Shown here: in pieces, positions 33,646-41,794 of the stretch
How positions within the stretch are numbered: position 1 is the first letter of the stretch
Layout of the letters: each line of letters starts with the position of its first letter
Assembly: GCA_910578665.1 (NCBI GenBank)
Contig: CAJTQU010000001.1
Coordinates: forward strand, 62,001 to 126,000
Length of the DNA stretch: 64,000 nucleotides
Origin: an uncultured Muribaculaceae bacterium
GTDB taxonomy: Bacteria; Bacteroidota; Bacteroidia; Bacteroidales; Muribaculaceae
Direction: 5' to 3'
Made by a program: the position numbers and the translations under genes
The notes under the pieces: generated by a model
Database searches by the model: none
What the model was told of the DNA's origin: nothing
The model's input: only the letters and a program-made list of their open reading frames with translations

Positions 33646-34440
33646 ATGAAAGAATATCAAGATTTGCTGCGCCACGTGCTGTCTTGCGGTGTGCGCAAGC
33701 ATGACCGTACCGGCACTGGCACCATATCTACTTTTGGCTATCAGATGCGTTTTGACCTGGGCAAAGGTTTTCCGCTGCTCACGACTAAGAAAGTGCATCT
33801 TAAGAGCATAATATACGAGTTGCTATGGTTCTTGCGCGGTGATACCAATGTGAAGTACCTGCAGGAACACGGGGTGAGGATATGGAACGAATGGGCCGGT
33901 CCGGACGGTTCGCTGGGACATATCTACGGCTACCAGTGGCGCTCGTGGCCCGGTGCTGACGGACGGTTTGTAGACCAGATATCGCAGGCTGTGCATGACC
34001 TGCGCCATAATCCGGATTCGCGCCGTATCATAGTCAGTGCGTGGAATGTGGCTGATCTGGATAACATGAATCTGCCTCCGTGCCATGCCTTTTTCCAGTT
34101 CTATGTGGCAGAGGGCAGACTGTCGCTGCAATTGTACCAGCGCAGTGCTGATTCGTTTCTCGGCGTGCCGTTCAATATAGCGTCATATGCGTTGCTTACC
34201 ATGATGATGGCGCAGGTGTGCGGTCTGGAGCCGGGAGAGTTTATACATACTTTCGGCGATCTGCATATCTATCTCAACCACCTGGACCAGGTGCGCGAAC
34301 AGTTGGACCGCGAGCCGCGCCCGCTGCCGAGGATGGTGATCAATCCTGCCGTAAAAGACATATTTAGTTTTGATTATTCTGATTTCAGACTTGAGGGTTA
34401 CGACCCCTGGCCTGCCATAAAGGGCGAGGTGTCTGTCTGA
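33646..34440 (+). CDS. thyA: Thymidylate synthase
   Basis: ThyA methylates dUMP to dTMP using methylene-tetrahydrofolate, leaving dihydrofolate for FolA downstream. The 264-residue protein has the same length as E. coli ThyA. Key sites: phosphate-binding R21 in KHDRTGTGT, catalytic C146 in NLPPCHAFFQFYV, QRSADSFLGVPFNIASYA, and LGDLHIY-type GDLHIYLNH. It starts a run thyA-folA-glycosyltransferase-lipoprotein on this strand. Confidence 0.97.
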   Translation: MKEYQDLLRHVLSCGVRKHDRTGTGTISTFGYQMRFDLGKGFPLLTTKKVHLKSIIYELLWFLRGDTNVKYLQEHGVRIWNEWAGPDGSLGHIYGYQWRSWPGADGRFVDQISQAVHDLRHNPDSRRIIVSAWNVADLDNMNLPPCHAFFQFYVAEGRLSLQLYQRSADSFLGVPFNIASYALLTMMMAQVCGLEPGEFIHTFGDLHIYLNHLDQVREQLDREPRPLPRMVINPAVKDIFSFDYSDFRLEGYDPWPAIKGEVSV

Positions 34441-34463
34441 CGGATATATTATAGTATTGACTG

Positions 34464-34952
34464 ATGAGTATTTCGATTATTGTAGCCACGGGTGCCGGGC
34501 GTGCCATAGGGAGTGCCGGCGACCTGATGTGGCATCTCGGGCCTGACATGCGCCGGTTTAAGGCAACCACTATGGGTCATCCCGTAATAATGGGCCGCAA
34601 GACCTGGCAGTCGCTGCCTAAAGGGGCATTGCCGGGACGCCGCAATATGGTGGTGAGCCGCGATACGGCGTTTGACGCTCCAGGTGCCGAGGTGTTTGCC
34701 TCGCCGGCCCAGGCTCTTGCCGCAGCCGGAGATGACGAGGTGTTTGTGATAGGCGGCGGCCAGATTTATGCGGCTATGCTGCCCCTGGCCGGCAAGCTGT
34801 ATCTGACCGAGGTAGACAGGGCGTTTCCCGATGCTGACACATTCTTTCCGCAGATAAACCCGGGTGAATGGCGGGAGGAGGAGGTTACTCCGTGGTATAC
34901 CGACGAGAAGTCAGGTCTCCCCTACCGCTTTGTCACCCTTGTGCGTAAATGA
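34464..34952 (+). CDS. folA: Dihydrofolate reductase
   Basis: FolA reduces dihydrofolate to tetrahydrofolate with NADPH. The 162-residue protein shows the motifs IVATGAGRAIGSAGDLMWHL (the catalytic acidic residue D19 region), GHPVIMGRKTWQSLPKGALPGR, VFVIGGGQIYAAMLPLA and YLTEVD. It follows thyA by 23 bases, and the next gene's ATG overlaps its stop by four bases, so the three are one transcript. Confidence 0.96.
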   Translation: MSISIIVATGAGRAIGSAGDLMWHLGPDMRRFKATTMGHPVIMGRKTWQSLPKGALPGRRNMVVSRDTAFDAPGAEVFASPAQALAAAGDDEVFVIGGGQIYAAMLPLAGKLYLTEVDRAFPDADTFFPQINPGEWREEEVTPWYTDEKSGLPYRFVTLVRK

Positions 34953-36202
34953 AGGTTGTCATTATAAATAAGAGTGATTCGCGCGGTGGTGCCGCCGTGG
35001 TTTCCAGACGCCTTATGGCGGCATTGCGCCGCGAGGGGGTCGATGCTTCGATGCTGGTGGTCGAGAAGCTTACGGACGATCCGCATGTGCATCTGGCCGC
35101 GCCACCGGCGCGCAGCCGTGTGCCGTTTCTGAAAGAGCGGCTCGGCATATTTTTGCGCAACGGGCTGAACCGCCGGGACCTGTTCAAGGCTGATACCGCC
35201 TCTGACGGATTGCCTCTATGGAAGCATCCGCTTGTGTCCGGGGCCGATCTGGTGTGTCTGGGCTGGGTGAACCAGGGTGTGCTATCGATTGACGGGATAT
35301 GCCGCATAGGCCGCGGCAAGCCTCTTGTGTGGGTCATGCACGATATGTGGTGTGCCACGGGCCTCTGCCACCATACGGGGAGATGCGAGGGTTTCAGACA
35401 GCATTGCGGCAACTGCCCGTTATTGCATTCCGGGGCTTCGCCGCGTGACCTGTCGTACCGTGTCTTGCGCCGTAAGCAGGCTCTGTATGACGAAGTGCCT
35501 GTCACATTTGTGGCTGTGAGCAACTGGCTCAGAGACCGCTGTCGAAGCTCGGCACTTATGGCCGGTGCCGACATCCGCGTGATTGGAAATCCTTTCCCTC
35601 TGCCTGAACGTTCCGTACGTTGTGACAGGGAGAAGAACGGCCGCATCAGGCTGCTTATGGCGGCTGCCCGTCTTGACGATCCTATCAAAGGACTTCCGGT
35701 GCTACTGGAAGCCCTTAGGATTATCAGTGCTGAATCGCCCGGACTGGCATCACGTCTGAGCCTTACGGCCGTCGGGGCGCTGAATGACCCTGCTCTGTTT
35801 GACGGTTGTCCGGTGGATGTCGAGCTGCCGGGAAGCCTGCCGGTGGAGGCTATGGCCGGACAGTACCGCCGGGCTGACCTACTGCTCTCCCCTTCCCTTT
35901 ATGAGACCTTGCCGGGCACTCTGGTCGAGGCTCAGGCTTACGGGGCTGTTCCCGTGGCTTTTGACAGCGGCGGCCAGCGTGACATAGTCGAACCCGGCGT
36001 GACTGGTGTGCTGGCCCGTATGCCCGACGACCTGCGAGAGCGTCCGGCAGCTTTCGCACGGGCCATATCGCAGGCAGCAGGCATGCTCGGCACTCCCGGT
36101 CTGCAGGAGACGATGTACAGGAGTGTGAGAGACCGTTTTGCCGACAGTGCCATAGCCCGTGAGTATATTAGGCTGTTTAACGAAAAAATCAGTAAATCAT
36201 GA
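34949..36202 (+). CDS. Glycosyltransferase family 4
   Basis: A 417-residue GT-B fold enzyme: N-terminal Rossmann domain opening with VVIINKSDSRGGAAVVSRRL, a middle segment with a Cys-rich loop WVMHDMWCATGLCHHTGRCEGFRQHCGNCPLLHSG (about 127-160) and a C-terminal donor-binding domain with LMAAARLDDPIKGLPVLLEAL and SPSLYETLPGTLVEAQAYG, the EX7E-type motif. Such Cys-rich loops occur in capsule and O-antigen transferases of this family. The donor sugar is unknown. It overlaps folA and the following lipoprotein gene by four bases each. Confidence 0.85.
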   Translation: MKVVIINKSDSRGGAAVVSRRLMAALRREGVDASMLVVEKLTDDPHVHLAAPPARSRVPFLKERLGIFLRNGLNRRDLFKADTASDGLPLWKHPLVSGADLVCLGWVNQGVLSIDGICRIGRGKPLVWVMHDMWCATGLCHHTGRCEGFRQHCGNCPLLHSGASPRDLSYRVLRRKQALYDEVPVTFVAVSNWLRDRCRSSALMAGADIRVIGNPFPLPERSVRCDREKNGRIRLLMAAARLDDPIKGLPVLLEALRIISAESPGLASRLSLTAVGALNDPALFDGCPVDVELPGSLPVEAMAGQYRRADLLLSPSLYETLPGTLVEAQAYGAVPVAFDSGGQRDIVEPGVTGVLARMPDDLRERPAAFARAISQAAGMLGTPGLQETMYRSVRDRFADSAIAREYIRLFNEKISKS

Positions 36203-36531
36203 TTAGGAAATTATATCCTGCCGTATTTGTGCTTGCTGTCTTGTGCCAGGCATGCGGCAGTGAGCCGGTGCGAGACAGGGTTGATAAGTTGCAGAGTGCC
36301 AGAGGCGAATGGACCATGGACCAGACCGACGAGGCTATAGACCTCTATCTGGAGGGACTGCAGAGAGAATCGGACCTGCTGGAGCAGAATATGGAGATAC
36401 GCCGCCAGACCGATTTTTTCAGTGAGAAGAAATGCGCGCGCGAGGTTCTGGAGATCAGGCGTGCCGAGATTGACAAAGCGCGTACGGATCTGGCAGAAAA
36501 ACGGGCACGCCTGCAGTCTTCCCGGCACTGA
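36199..36531 (+). CDS. Small coiled-coil lipoprotein
   Basis: The 110-residue protein has a lipoprotein leader (MIRKLYPAVFVLAVLCQACGS, lipid-anchor Cys at 19) and then an almost entirely charged helical body (DRVDKLQSARGEW..., RRQTDFFSEKKCAREVLEIRRAEIDKARTDLAEKRARLQ) predicted to form a coiled coil. It overlaps the glycosyltransferase gene by four bases. Function unknown. Confidence 0.7.
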   Translation: MIRKLYPAVFVLAVLCQACGSEPVRDRVDKLQSARGEWTMDQTDEAIDLYLEGLQRESDLLEQNMEIRRQTDFFSEKKCAREVLEIRRAEIDKARTDLAEKRARLQSSRH

Positions 36532-36534
36532 CCG

Positions 36535-37524
36535 CTATGCGTCAGACCTTTCTTCCGGTGTGTCGCTGTCTGCCAGCGCCTTGGCTATATGCCACATCAT
36601 GACTGGCGGCACGGCGTTGCCGATGGCTTTATACTGTCGGGACTCGCTCACAGTGTCAAAGAGGAATGATTCGGGAAAGGACTGTATACGGGCTGCTTCG
36701 CGAGGAGTGAACCGGCGGTAGCGGCTGCCTGTTTTCAGCACCGGGTCTGTGGAGTTGAGGCTTACTTTGGCCAGATGGGAGCTGATTGTGTTGCATGGAG
36801 AATCGAGTGACTGCACCCTGCCCTTGTTCATCGCCCTGTTGGCCTGTAGCAAACCCTGTACGGCTCTGTCGCTGAAGAAATATTTGTCATCAATTTCCGC
36901 ATCCGGGTCTATGACTTGGCGCAGTGGCACTTTACTGTGCGGAGTGGCCGGTTTCGGGAAAGAAAACCGGTCAATATCGGCCTGCTCCCTGCAACCGATT
37001 ATTATCACACGTTCTCGTTTTTGCGGCACCCCGTAGTTGGAGGAATTTAACAGCTGGTATTTTATATGGTATCCGGCATCTCCGAATTCCTTGATTATCA
37101 TGGGGAATGCCATGCCGCGGTTTGCTGACAGCAGCCCTTTGACATTCTCGGCGATGAAGAAACGCGGTTTTTTCTCCTTTAGTATTTTCACCATTTCGAA
37201 GAATAACATGCCGCGCTCGTCTTTATAACCGAGCCTTGGGGGATTTTGTGCCGATATGGAGAATGACTGGCATGGGAATCCCCCTGTCAGAAGATCAAAA
37301 TCGGGTAATGATGCAATGTCTATATCTCTGACGTCAAGCACATTGCATTTATGGTCGAAGTTTGCGTCATATATGCGGCTGCAATATTGGTCATTGTCTA
37401 CGGCGTATATTATGTCAAACGGAAGTCTGCCGTATCTGCGTCCGAGATACTCAAATCCACCTGTCAGGCCTAGATCCATACCGCCGCATCCGCAGAACAA
37501 GGAAACAACTTTTAATCTTTCCAT
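36535..37524 (-). CDS. DNA (cytosine-5)-methyltransferase
   Basis: A 329-residue C5 methyltransferase with all core motifs: SLFCGCGGMDLGL (I, 8-20), LLTGGFPCQSFS (IV, catalytic C85), FFIAENVKGLL (VI, near 123-133), QKRERVIII (VIII), REAARIQSFPESFLF (IX) and YKAIGNAVPPVM (X). The target-recognition segment between VIII and IX is short. Its start overlaps the end of the upstream methyltransferase-nuclease gene by 13 bases, so the two are translationally coupled. Two linked C5 enzymes suggest an asymmetric site with one methyltransferase per strand, or two specificities. Confidence 0.92.
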   Translation of the reverse strand: MERLKVVSLFCGCGGMDLGLTGGFEYLGRRYGRLPFDIIYAVDNDQYCSRIYDANFDHKCNVLDVRDIDIASLPDFDLLTGGFPCQSFSISAQNPPRLGYKDERGMLFFEMVKILKEKKPRFFIAENVKGLLSANRGMAFPMIIKEFGDAGYHIKYQLLNSSNYGVPQKRERVIIIGCREQADIDRFSFPKPATPHSKVPLRQVIDPDAEIDDKYFFSDRAVQGLLQANRAMNKGRVQSLDSPCNTISSHLAKVSLNSTDPVLKTGSRYRRFTPREAARIQSFPESFLFDTVSESRQYKAIGNAVPPVMMWHIAKALADSDTPEERSDA

Positions 37525-40142
37525 GCTATCAGCTTTGTAGAGGGGAAATGTCCGGGAGGAAACGATATGTCCATGCCGTCGCGCGGCACTGTCGAGATTG
37601 AGTCGGCTTTGTCCAGTCCCACGGGATCACGCAGTATGATAAGTGTTTTAGAGGTCTCGCTCAGCATAAGCCGGTATACGCAATATCTTTGGCGGTGAGA
37701 TTTGGCCACGGTCCATTCATGTGTGGACATGTGGAAATTATAGAATTGTATAGGCTGCTTGCTGATGGTGGTCTTGACCTCTATAAGGCGCAGCAGGTCA
37801 GGGTCTCCGTCAACGTCGCTGTCAAGGCCTTCATAGCTTTCTATGTCATATCCCGGATGGTATGCGGGGCTATCGACGATCCTTACCTTGTTGGCAAGTT
37901 CCGGAAGTCCGTCATATTTCAGGCGCATCTTTTCATGGGCGAATATGAGCGCCTCGCCCAACGAGCCTATTTCCTTGTTAGTTTTATCGGGGCTGGTTAT
38001 AAGGCTTATGATCTGGTTGTCGAATATTATATCGATTTCGCTGCCAGGTTGCAGCATGTCAGATACGCTGGACTTGAATTTTTCGGAATCAAGCGAATCG
38101 CTTACGTAGCGGTACCAGAGTATTTCTATGTCGGATATATCTTTGGTCGGTATTGTTGTCTTTCCGTACAGATGGTCGTAGGCGCTGAACCATGAATTGT
38201 CGTTGGCAAACGTATGAACCGCGTCAAATTCGTTGGGCCTTATTTGGTAATAACCGTGGTGTTCTGTCAGCAATGAGGCAGTGACCATGTAATCGAGGAT
38301 ATCGCCGGCATAACGTGTGACATCGGCCTTGCTTCTCGGCTTGCCTTGCGAACTGAATATCAACGGGTCTTCTGGATTGTAGTATTTAAGTTTCTTTTTC
38401 CTGTTGTCTAGTATGGTTGACGCCACATCTGAAGGTGGTGTTTGGCCCGTTGTGACACGAGTGTCGTTGAAGATGCAGTAAGCGGCCTCTTCAGCTGAAA
38501 TAGACATGGCTTTCCCGTTGTCTTTCTTGTTGTTTTGTGCTTTAAGCTCGTTGCCGGCCATAAGTACCTGCAATATATATCTGGCAGGCTTGAAACGTAT
38601 GCCGAGCTTTATTAGTTCCGCATTTTCCTGGGCTTTGAGATGCCCTCCGGGAAATTGGAATGTCAGCAGGAAGAATTTGAAAAACTGCGTTAGATCCTGA
38701 TGGTCGCTCAAGAAGAAAGCTAGTCTCGAGGTCCGTGTCACTCCTGTCTGGCGGTCTTCTTCGTAGAAGCCGAACAAGGCCGGTATCTCTGTTCTCCAGT
38801 TTGCCAGCGTTTTTGCCGCCAGGCCGATGTTTCCGGGGAACATACGTATAGCCCTGGTGTATTGCTTGTTATACTCTTCGCAACTTTGGGTCTTTATACG
38901 GCTGCATTCTGTTGCCATGTATAGCAACACGTTTTCTATATTGTTTTTAAAACGTGGTCTTACGAAGTGGATGCGGTGATAATATTCGCCAGGTATGGTG
39001 TAATATTTCGTATCTCGTGTGTTGGAGCGGTCAGTGTCTTTTATGGCCGGTGTTCCTGCATCAGGTAGCGTCTCCTTGCTTTCAGGCGCGCACTGGCTGT
39101 CATAGTTAATGAATTCGCCCAGTCTGGCTGCTATGGCTTTTGCCAGAAGCGGAGGTACGGCGTTGCCTACCTGTTTGTACTGGCTTGTACGGCTCTTGAG
39201 AAATATAAAGCTGTCAGGAAACGACTGTATGCGTGCCGCCTCGCGCACCGTAGGTATGCGGTTGTATTTATAATGGAAATGGTGGCGGTGGCCGCAGTCA
39301 ATCGTGAAACTTGGCTTCTTACTGTTCAGACGGGTCCATGCGATATGCACTTTGCGTGTATCACGCAGGTGTTCAGGCAGGTCTTTATAATTGCCGCCGT
39401 CAGGTACAAGTCCTATGATTTCTATAGTCTTGTCATTATGCTTTGTTGTCTCGTGGTTATATATGCCCGTGCTGTTCTTTCTGGACTGTATCTGGTAGCT
39501 GCCGGCCGGTTCGCAGGGATATGCGGTACCGTCTGCCACCGTCTGTTCCGGCAAGTCGCATAAAGCCTCTGATGCATTTATGCGTTCTGATGAGAATGGT
39601 TCTGGAAATTCAAATTTTATACCGGAAGCTAAGCCGATGAAAAATGCCCTTTTTCGGTTTTGCGGAACACCGTAGTCGGACGCAGTGAGCACCTTGTATT
39701 GCACCTCGTAACCAAGTTCCCGGAAATCAGCTAGGACACACTCCCTTACGGCACCATTGCCGATATTTAGGATGTTTGGCACATTTTCCATAACAAATGC
39801 CTTGGGCCTGAACGCTTTGACAAAATTTACGAATGCTTTGTACAATTTGTTTCGTTCGTCTTCCACTATGCGTTTGCCGGCTATGGAGAATCCCTGGCAG
39901 GGCGGCCCTCCTATTATCACGTCGACATCGGTTATACCGTATGTCTCCTGTATATCCGTGGGAGAGAGTGTCGAGAGGTCTGCACACAGCGTACGGGCCC
40001 CACTCCGGTTATATGCATAAGTATCCAGGGCGTCTTGCCAGAAGTCTATGGCGAGCAGCCCCCGGTATCCGGCCATCTCGAAACCTAGGGACATCCCCCC
40101 ACAGCCGGAAAACAGGTCTATGAATGTCAGTGTATCTTTCAT
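37512..40142 (-). CDS. C5-methyltransferase fused to a DUF3883-like (PD-(D/E)xK-type) domain
   Basis: In this 876-residue protein, residues 1-345 are a complete C5 cytosine methyltransferase: FIDLFSGCGGMSLGF (I), IIGGPPCQGFSIAGK (IV, catalytic C82), FVMENVPNIL (VI), PQNRKRAFFIG (VIII), REAARIQSFPDSF and QYKQVGNAVPPLL (IX-X). Residues about 385-720 are an unassigned region with an FFLSDHQDLTQFFKFF block. Residues about 722-876 match the DUF3883/NO VEIN C-terminal type: GSLGEALIFAHEKM (E730), HPGYDIES (D766) and LIEVKTT (E788, K790), an order compatible with a PD-(D/E)xK nuclease. It is probably a single-chain restriction-modification enzyme. The cleavage function is inferred, not shown. A -7 box lies just upstream. 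Confidence 0.88.
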   Translation of the reverse strand: MKDTLTFIDLFSGCGGMSLGFEMAGYRGLLAIDFWQDALDTYAYNRSGARTLCADLSTLSPTDIQETYGITDVDVIIGGPPCQGFSIAGKRIVEDERNKLYKAFVNFVKAFRPKAFVMENVPNILNIGNGAVRECVLADFRELGYEVQYKVLTASDYGVPQNRKRAFFIGLASGIKFEFPEPFSSERINASEALCDLPEQTVADGTAYPCEPAGSYQIQSRKNSTGIYNHETTKHNDKTIEIIGLVPDGGNYKDLPEHLRDTRKVHIAWTRLNSKKPSFTIDCGHRHHFHYKYNRIPTVREAARIQSFPDSFIFLKSRTSQYKQVGNAVPPLLAKAIAARLGEFINYDSQCAPESKETLPDAGTPAIKDTDRSNTRDTKYYTIPGEYYHRIHFVRPRFKNNIENVLLYMATECSRIKTQSCEEYNKQYTRAIRMFPGNIGLAAKTLANWRTEIPALFGFYEEDRQTGVTRTSRLAFFLSDHQDLTQFFKFFLLTFQFPGGHLKAQENAELIKLGIRFKPARYILQVLMAGNELKAQNNKKDNGKAMSISAEEAAYCIFNDTRVTTGQTPPSDVASTILDNRKKKLKYYNPEDPLIFSSQGKPRSKADVTRYAGDILDYMVTASLLTEHHGYYQIRPNEFDAVHTFANDNSWFSAYDHLYGKTTIPTKDISDIEILWYRYVSDSLDSEKFKSSVSDMLQPGSEIDIIFDNQIISLITSPDKTNKEIGSLGEALIFAHEKMRLKYDGLPELANKVRIVDSPAYHPGYDIESYEGLDSDVDGDPDLLRLIEVKTTISKQPIQFYNFHMSTHEWTVAKSHRQRYCVYRLMLSETSKTLIILRDPVGLDKADSISTVPRDGMDISFPPGHFPSTKLIAWKD

Positions 40143-40152
40143 TTGCGTTATG

Positions 40153-40160
40153 CAAAGTTA
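40153..40160 (-). promoter_or_regulatory. -7 element for the methyltransferase operon
   Basis: The reverse strand reads TAACTTTG (TAnnTTTG) only 11 bases before the ATG at 40142, so the leader would be very short. No -33 match is seen. Confidence 0.45.
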
Positions 40161-40244
40161 CGCAAATAATTTTTATTCGGAGTGTAATTTGTGGAAATCG
40201 GCCGGCACCAAATCATATTCGCGGTGTCGCGGCGTTATAAGATT

Positions 40245-40793
40245 ATGGACGTCCTTACTCCGGAACAGCGGCGGCGCTGTATGCAGGCAAATAAAAGCAG
40301 GGGAACCAAGCCGGAACTGGCCTTGGGTCGTCTGTTATGGGGTTGCGGCATACGGTATCGCAAGCATCCGTCTGATGTGCCGGGCAGGCCCGATTTCTGT
40401 GTTAAGAAATACCGGATGGCCATATTTGTCGACGGAGAGTTCTGGCACGGCCGGAACTGGGAGGCGCAAAAAGCCCGGCTGAAGAGTAACCGGGAGTTCT
40501 GGATAGCCAAGATTGAGAGGAATATGGCAAGGGATGCCCGTGTCAATCGCGAGCTAGAGGAATCGGGATGGAAAGTGTTTCGCTTCTGGGAATCTGATAT
40601 AAAGAAACATCCCGGTGCGTGTGTCGGTGCCGTGGTGCTCTATCTTTCGTATTTCCATCGCTTTGAAGTGCCGGAATATATTCCGGCTGATTACCAGGAG
40701 TATGATGACGGCCAGGATGCCGGATTGAACGCTATGGCGGCAGAGCCGGCCGAGGCTTACGGCCGGAGTATGGACGCTGGTTCCGAGCGATAG
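40245..40793 (+). CDS. vsr: Very-short-patch repair endonuclease
   Basis: Vsr nicks next to T:G mismatches that arise when 5-methylcytosine deaminates, protecting the sites of C5 methyltransferases. The 182-residue protein has MQANKSRGTKPELALGRLLW, the catalytic-site line PGRPDFCVKKYRMAIFVDGEFWHG and FWIAKIERNMARD, then WKVFRFWESD. The catalytic Asp is in GRPDF. The usual HGCFWHGH is here DGEFWHGR, so one zinc/active-site position differs from the E. coli enzyme. ATG 40245 is chosen; an earlier in-frame start would add non-conserved residues. It is divergent from the methyltransferases and its end overlaps pdxB tail-to-tail by 37 bases. Confidence 0.9.
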   Translation: MDVLTPEQRRRCMQANKSRGTKPELALGRLLWGCGIRYRKHPSDVPGRPDFCVKKYRMAIFVDGEFWHGRNWEAQKARLKSNREFWIAKIERNMARDARVNRELEESGWKVFRFWESDIKKHPGACVGAVVLYLSYFHRFEVPEYIPADYQEYDDGQDAGLNAMAAEPAEAYGRSMDAGSER

Positions 40794-41794
40794 ACGTAGT
40801 GGTCGCGCATCAGTTCGAAGCCGGGCAGGTCGGCACGCAGCATGGCCGTGTCTGCCAGTGGATTGTAGCTGTCTTTTATTTCTTGCGCCGTGATTGTGGC
40901 CACAGGTGTGTAGGGACGCGGCAGGTCCCACACCCGGATTCCATCTTTGCCGGGCTCGTCAGCCAGGGGAAGTCCGAAACATCGTGCTACCGATTCCACT
41001 ATCATGCGTGTGGCTCTCTGCTTGCCCTGGAGCGAATAGCCGGCTATGTGCGGAGTGGCTATGCGGCTCAGCCGGAACAATTCTGGATTTAGCGCGGACG
41101 GTTCGCCCTCCCAGGTGTCGTTTATGAGCGTCATAGAGGCTCTCTGGGCGGCTTTTGCCACTTGGATGGAATCTACCACCGGTCCGCGTGCCGCGTTGAT
41201 CAGAACGGCTCCCTGGCGCACGTGGGACAATGCTTCGGCTCCGATCAGATGGAATGTTGGATAGGCTCCGTCGCGTGTGAGCGGAGTATGCAGCGTTATC
41301 ACATCGCTACGTTCCATGAGTTCGCGGAGCGGAATGTAGCCCTGTTCTCCCCTGTCGGCTCGCGGAGGGTCGCATAGCAATATTTTGGCGCCGAGGTGTC
41401 GTCCCCATTCGGCCACGATGCTGCCCACATGGCCGTGTCCCACTATCCCGATTGTGATTTGCGAGGGGTCTATGCCCAGGTGCAGCAGGGAGCTCCACAC
41501 ATATTGCGCCACACCCGGAGCGTTGCATCCTGGTGAATTGCGTGTCTCTATGCCGTGGGCCGCACACCATGGCAGGTCGAACTGGTCCATACCGATGGTC
41601 GCAGTGGCTATCAGTCTTACTTTGGAGCCTTCGAGGAGCGGTGCGCCGCAGCGTGTGCGCGTGCGTATCAGCAGGGCGTCGGCATCACGCACTATGGCTG
41701 GTGAGAAGTGGTCGGGGTGTATGTATGATATGTCCGCGTAGGGTTCGAGACGGCCCTGCAGAAAAGGGATGAAGTGGTCGGCTATGATTTTCAT
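40757..41794 (-). CDS. pdxB: Erythronate-4-phosphate dehydrogenase
   Basis: PdxB oxidises 4-phosphoerythronate in the DXP-dependent pathway to pyridoxal phosphate. The 345-residue protein is a D-2-hydroxyacid dehydrogenase: IATATIGMDQFDLPWC, NSPGCNAPGVAQYVWSSL (substrate loop), the NAD Rossmann motif GIVGHGHVGSIVAEW (about 119-133), LINAARGPVVDS (Arg), and TPHIAGYSLQGKQRAT (catalytic His with its acidic partner). The GCNAPGVA and GYSLQGK lines separate PdxB from the related SerA. It is somewhat shorter than E. coli PdxB (378 aa) at the C-terminus. It overlaps the upstream membrane protein gene by four bases. Confidence 0.93.
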   Translation of the reverse strand: MKIIADHFIPFLQGRLEPYADISYIHPDHFSPAIVRDADALLIRTRTRCGAPLLEGSKVRLIATATIGMDQFDLPWCAAHGIETRNSPGCNAPGVAQYVWSSLLHLGIDPSQITIGIVGHGHVGSIVAEWGRHLGAKILLCDPPRADRGEQGYIPLRELMERSDVITLHTPLTRDGAYPTFHLIGAEALSHVRQGAVLINAARGPVVDSIQVAKAAQRASMTLINDTWEGEPSALNPELFRLSRIATPHIAGYSLQGKQRATRMIVESVARCFGLPLADEPGKDGIRVWDLPRPYTPVATITAQEIKDSYNPLADTAMLRADLPGFELMRDHYVYRSEPASILRP

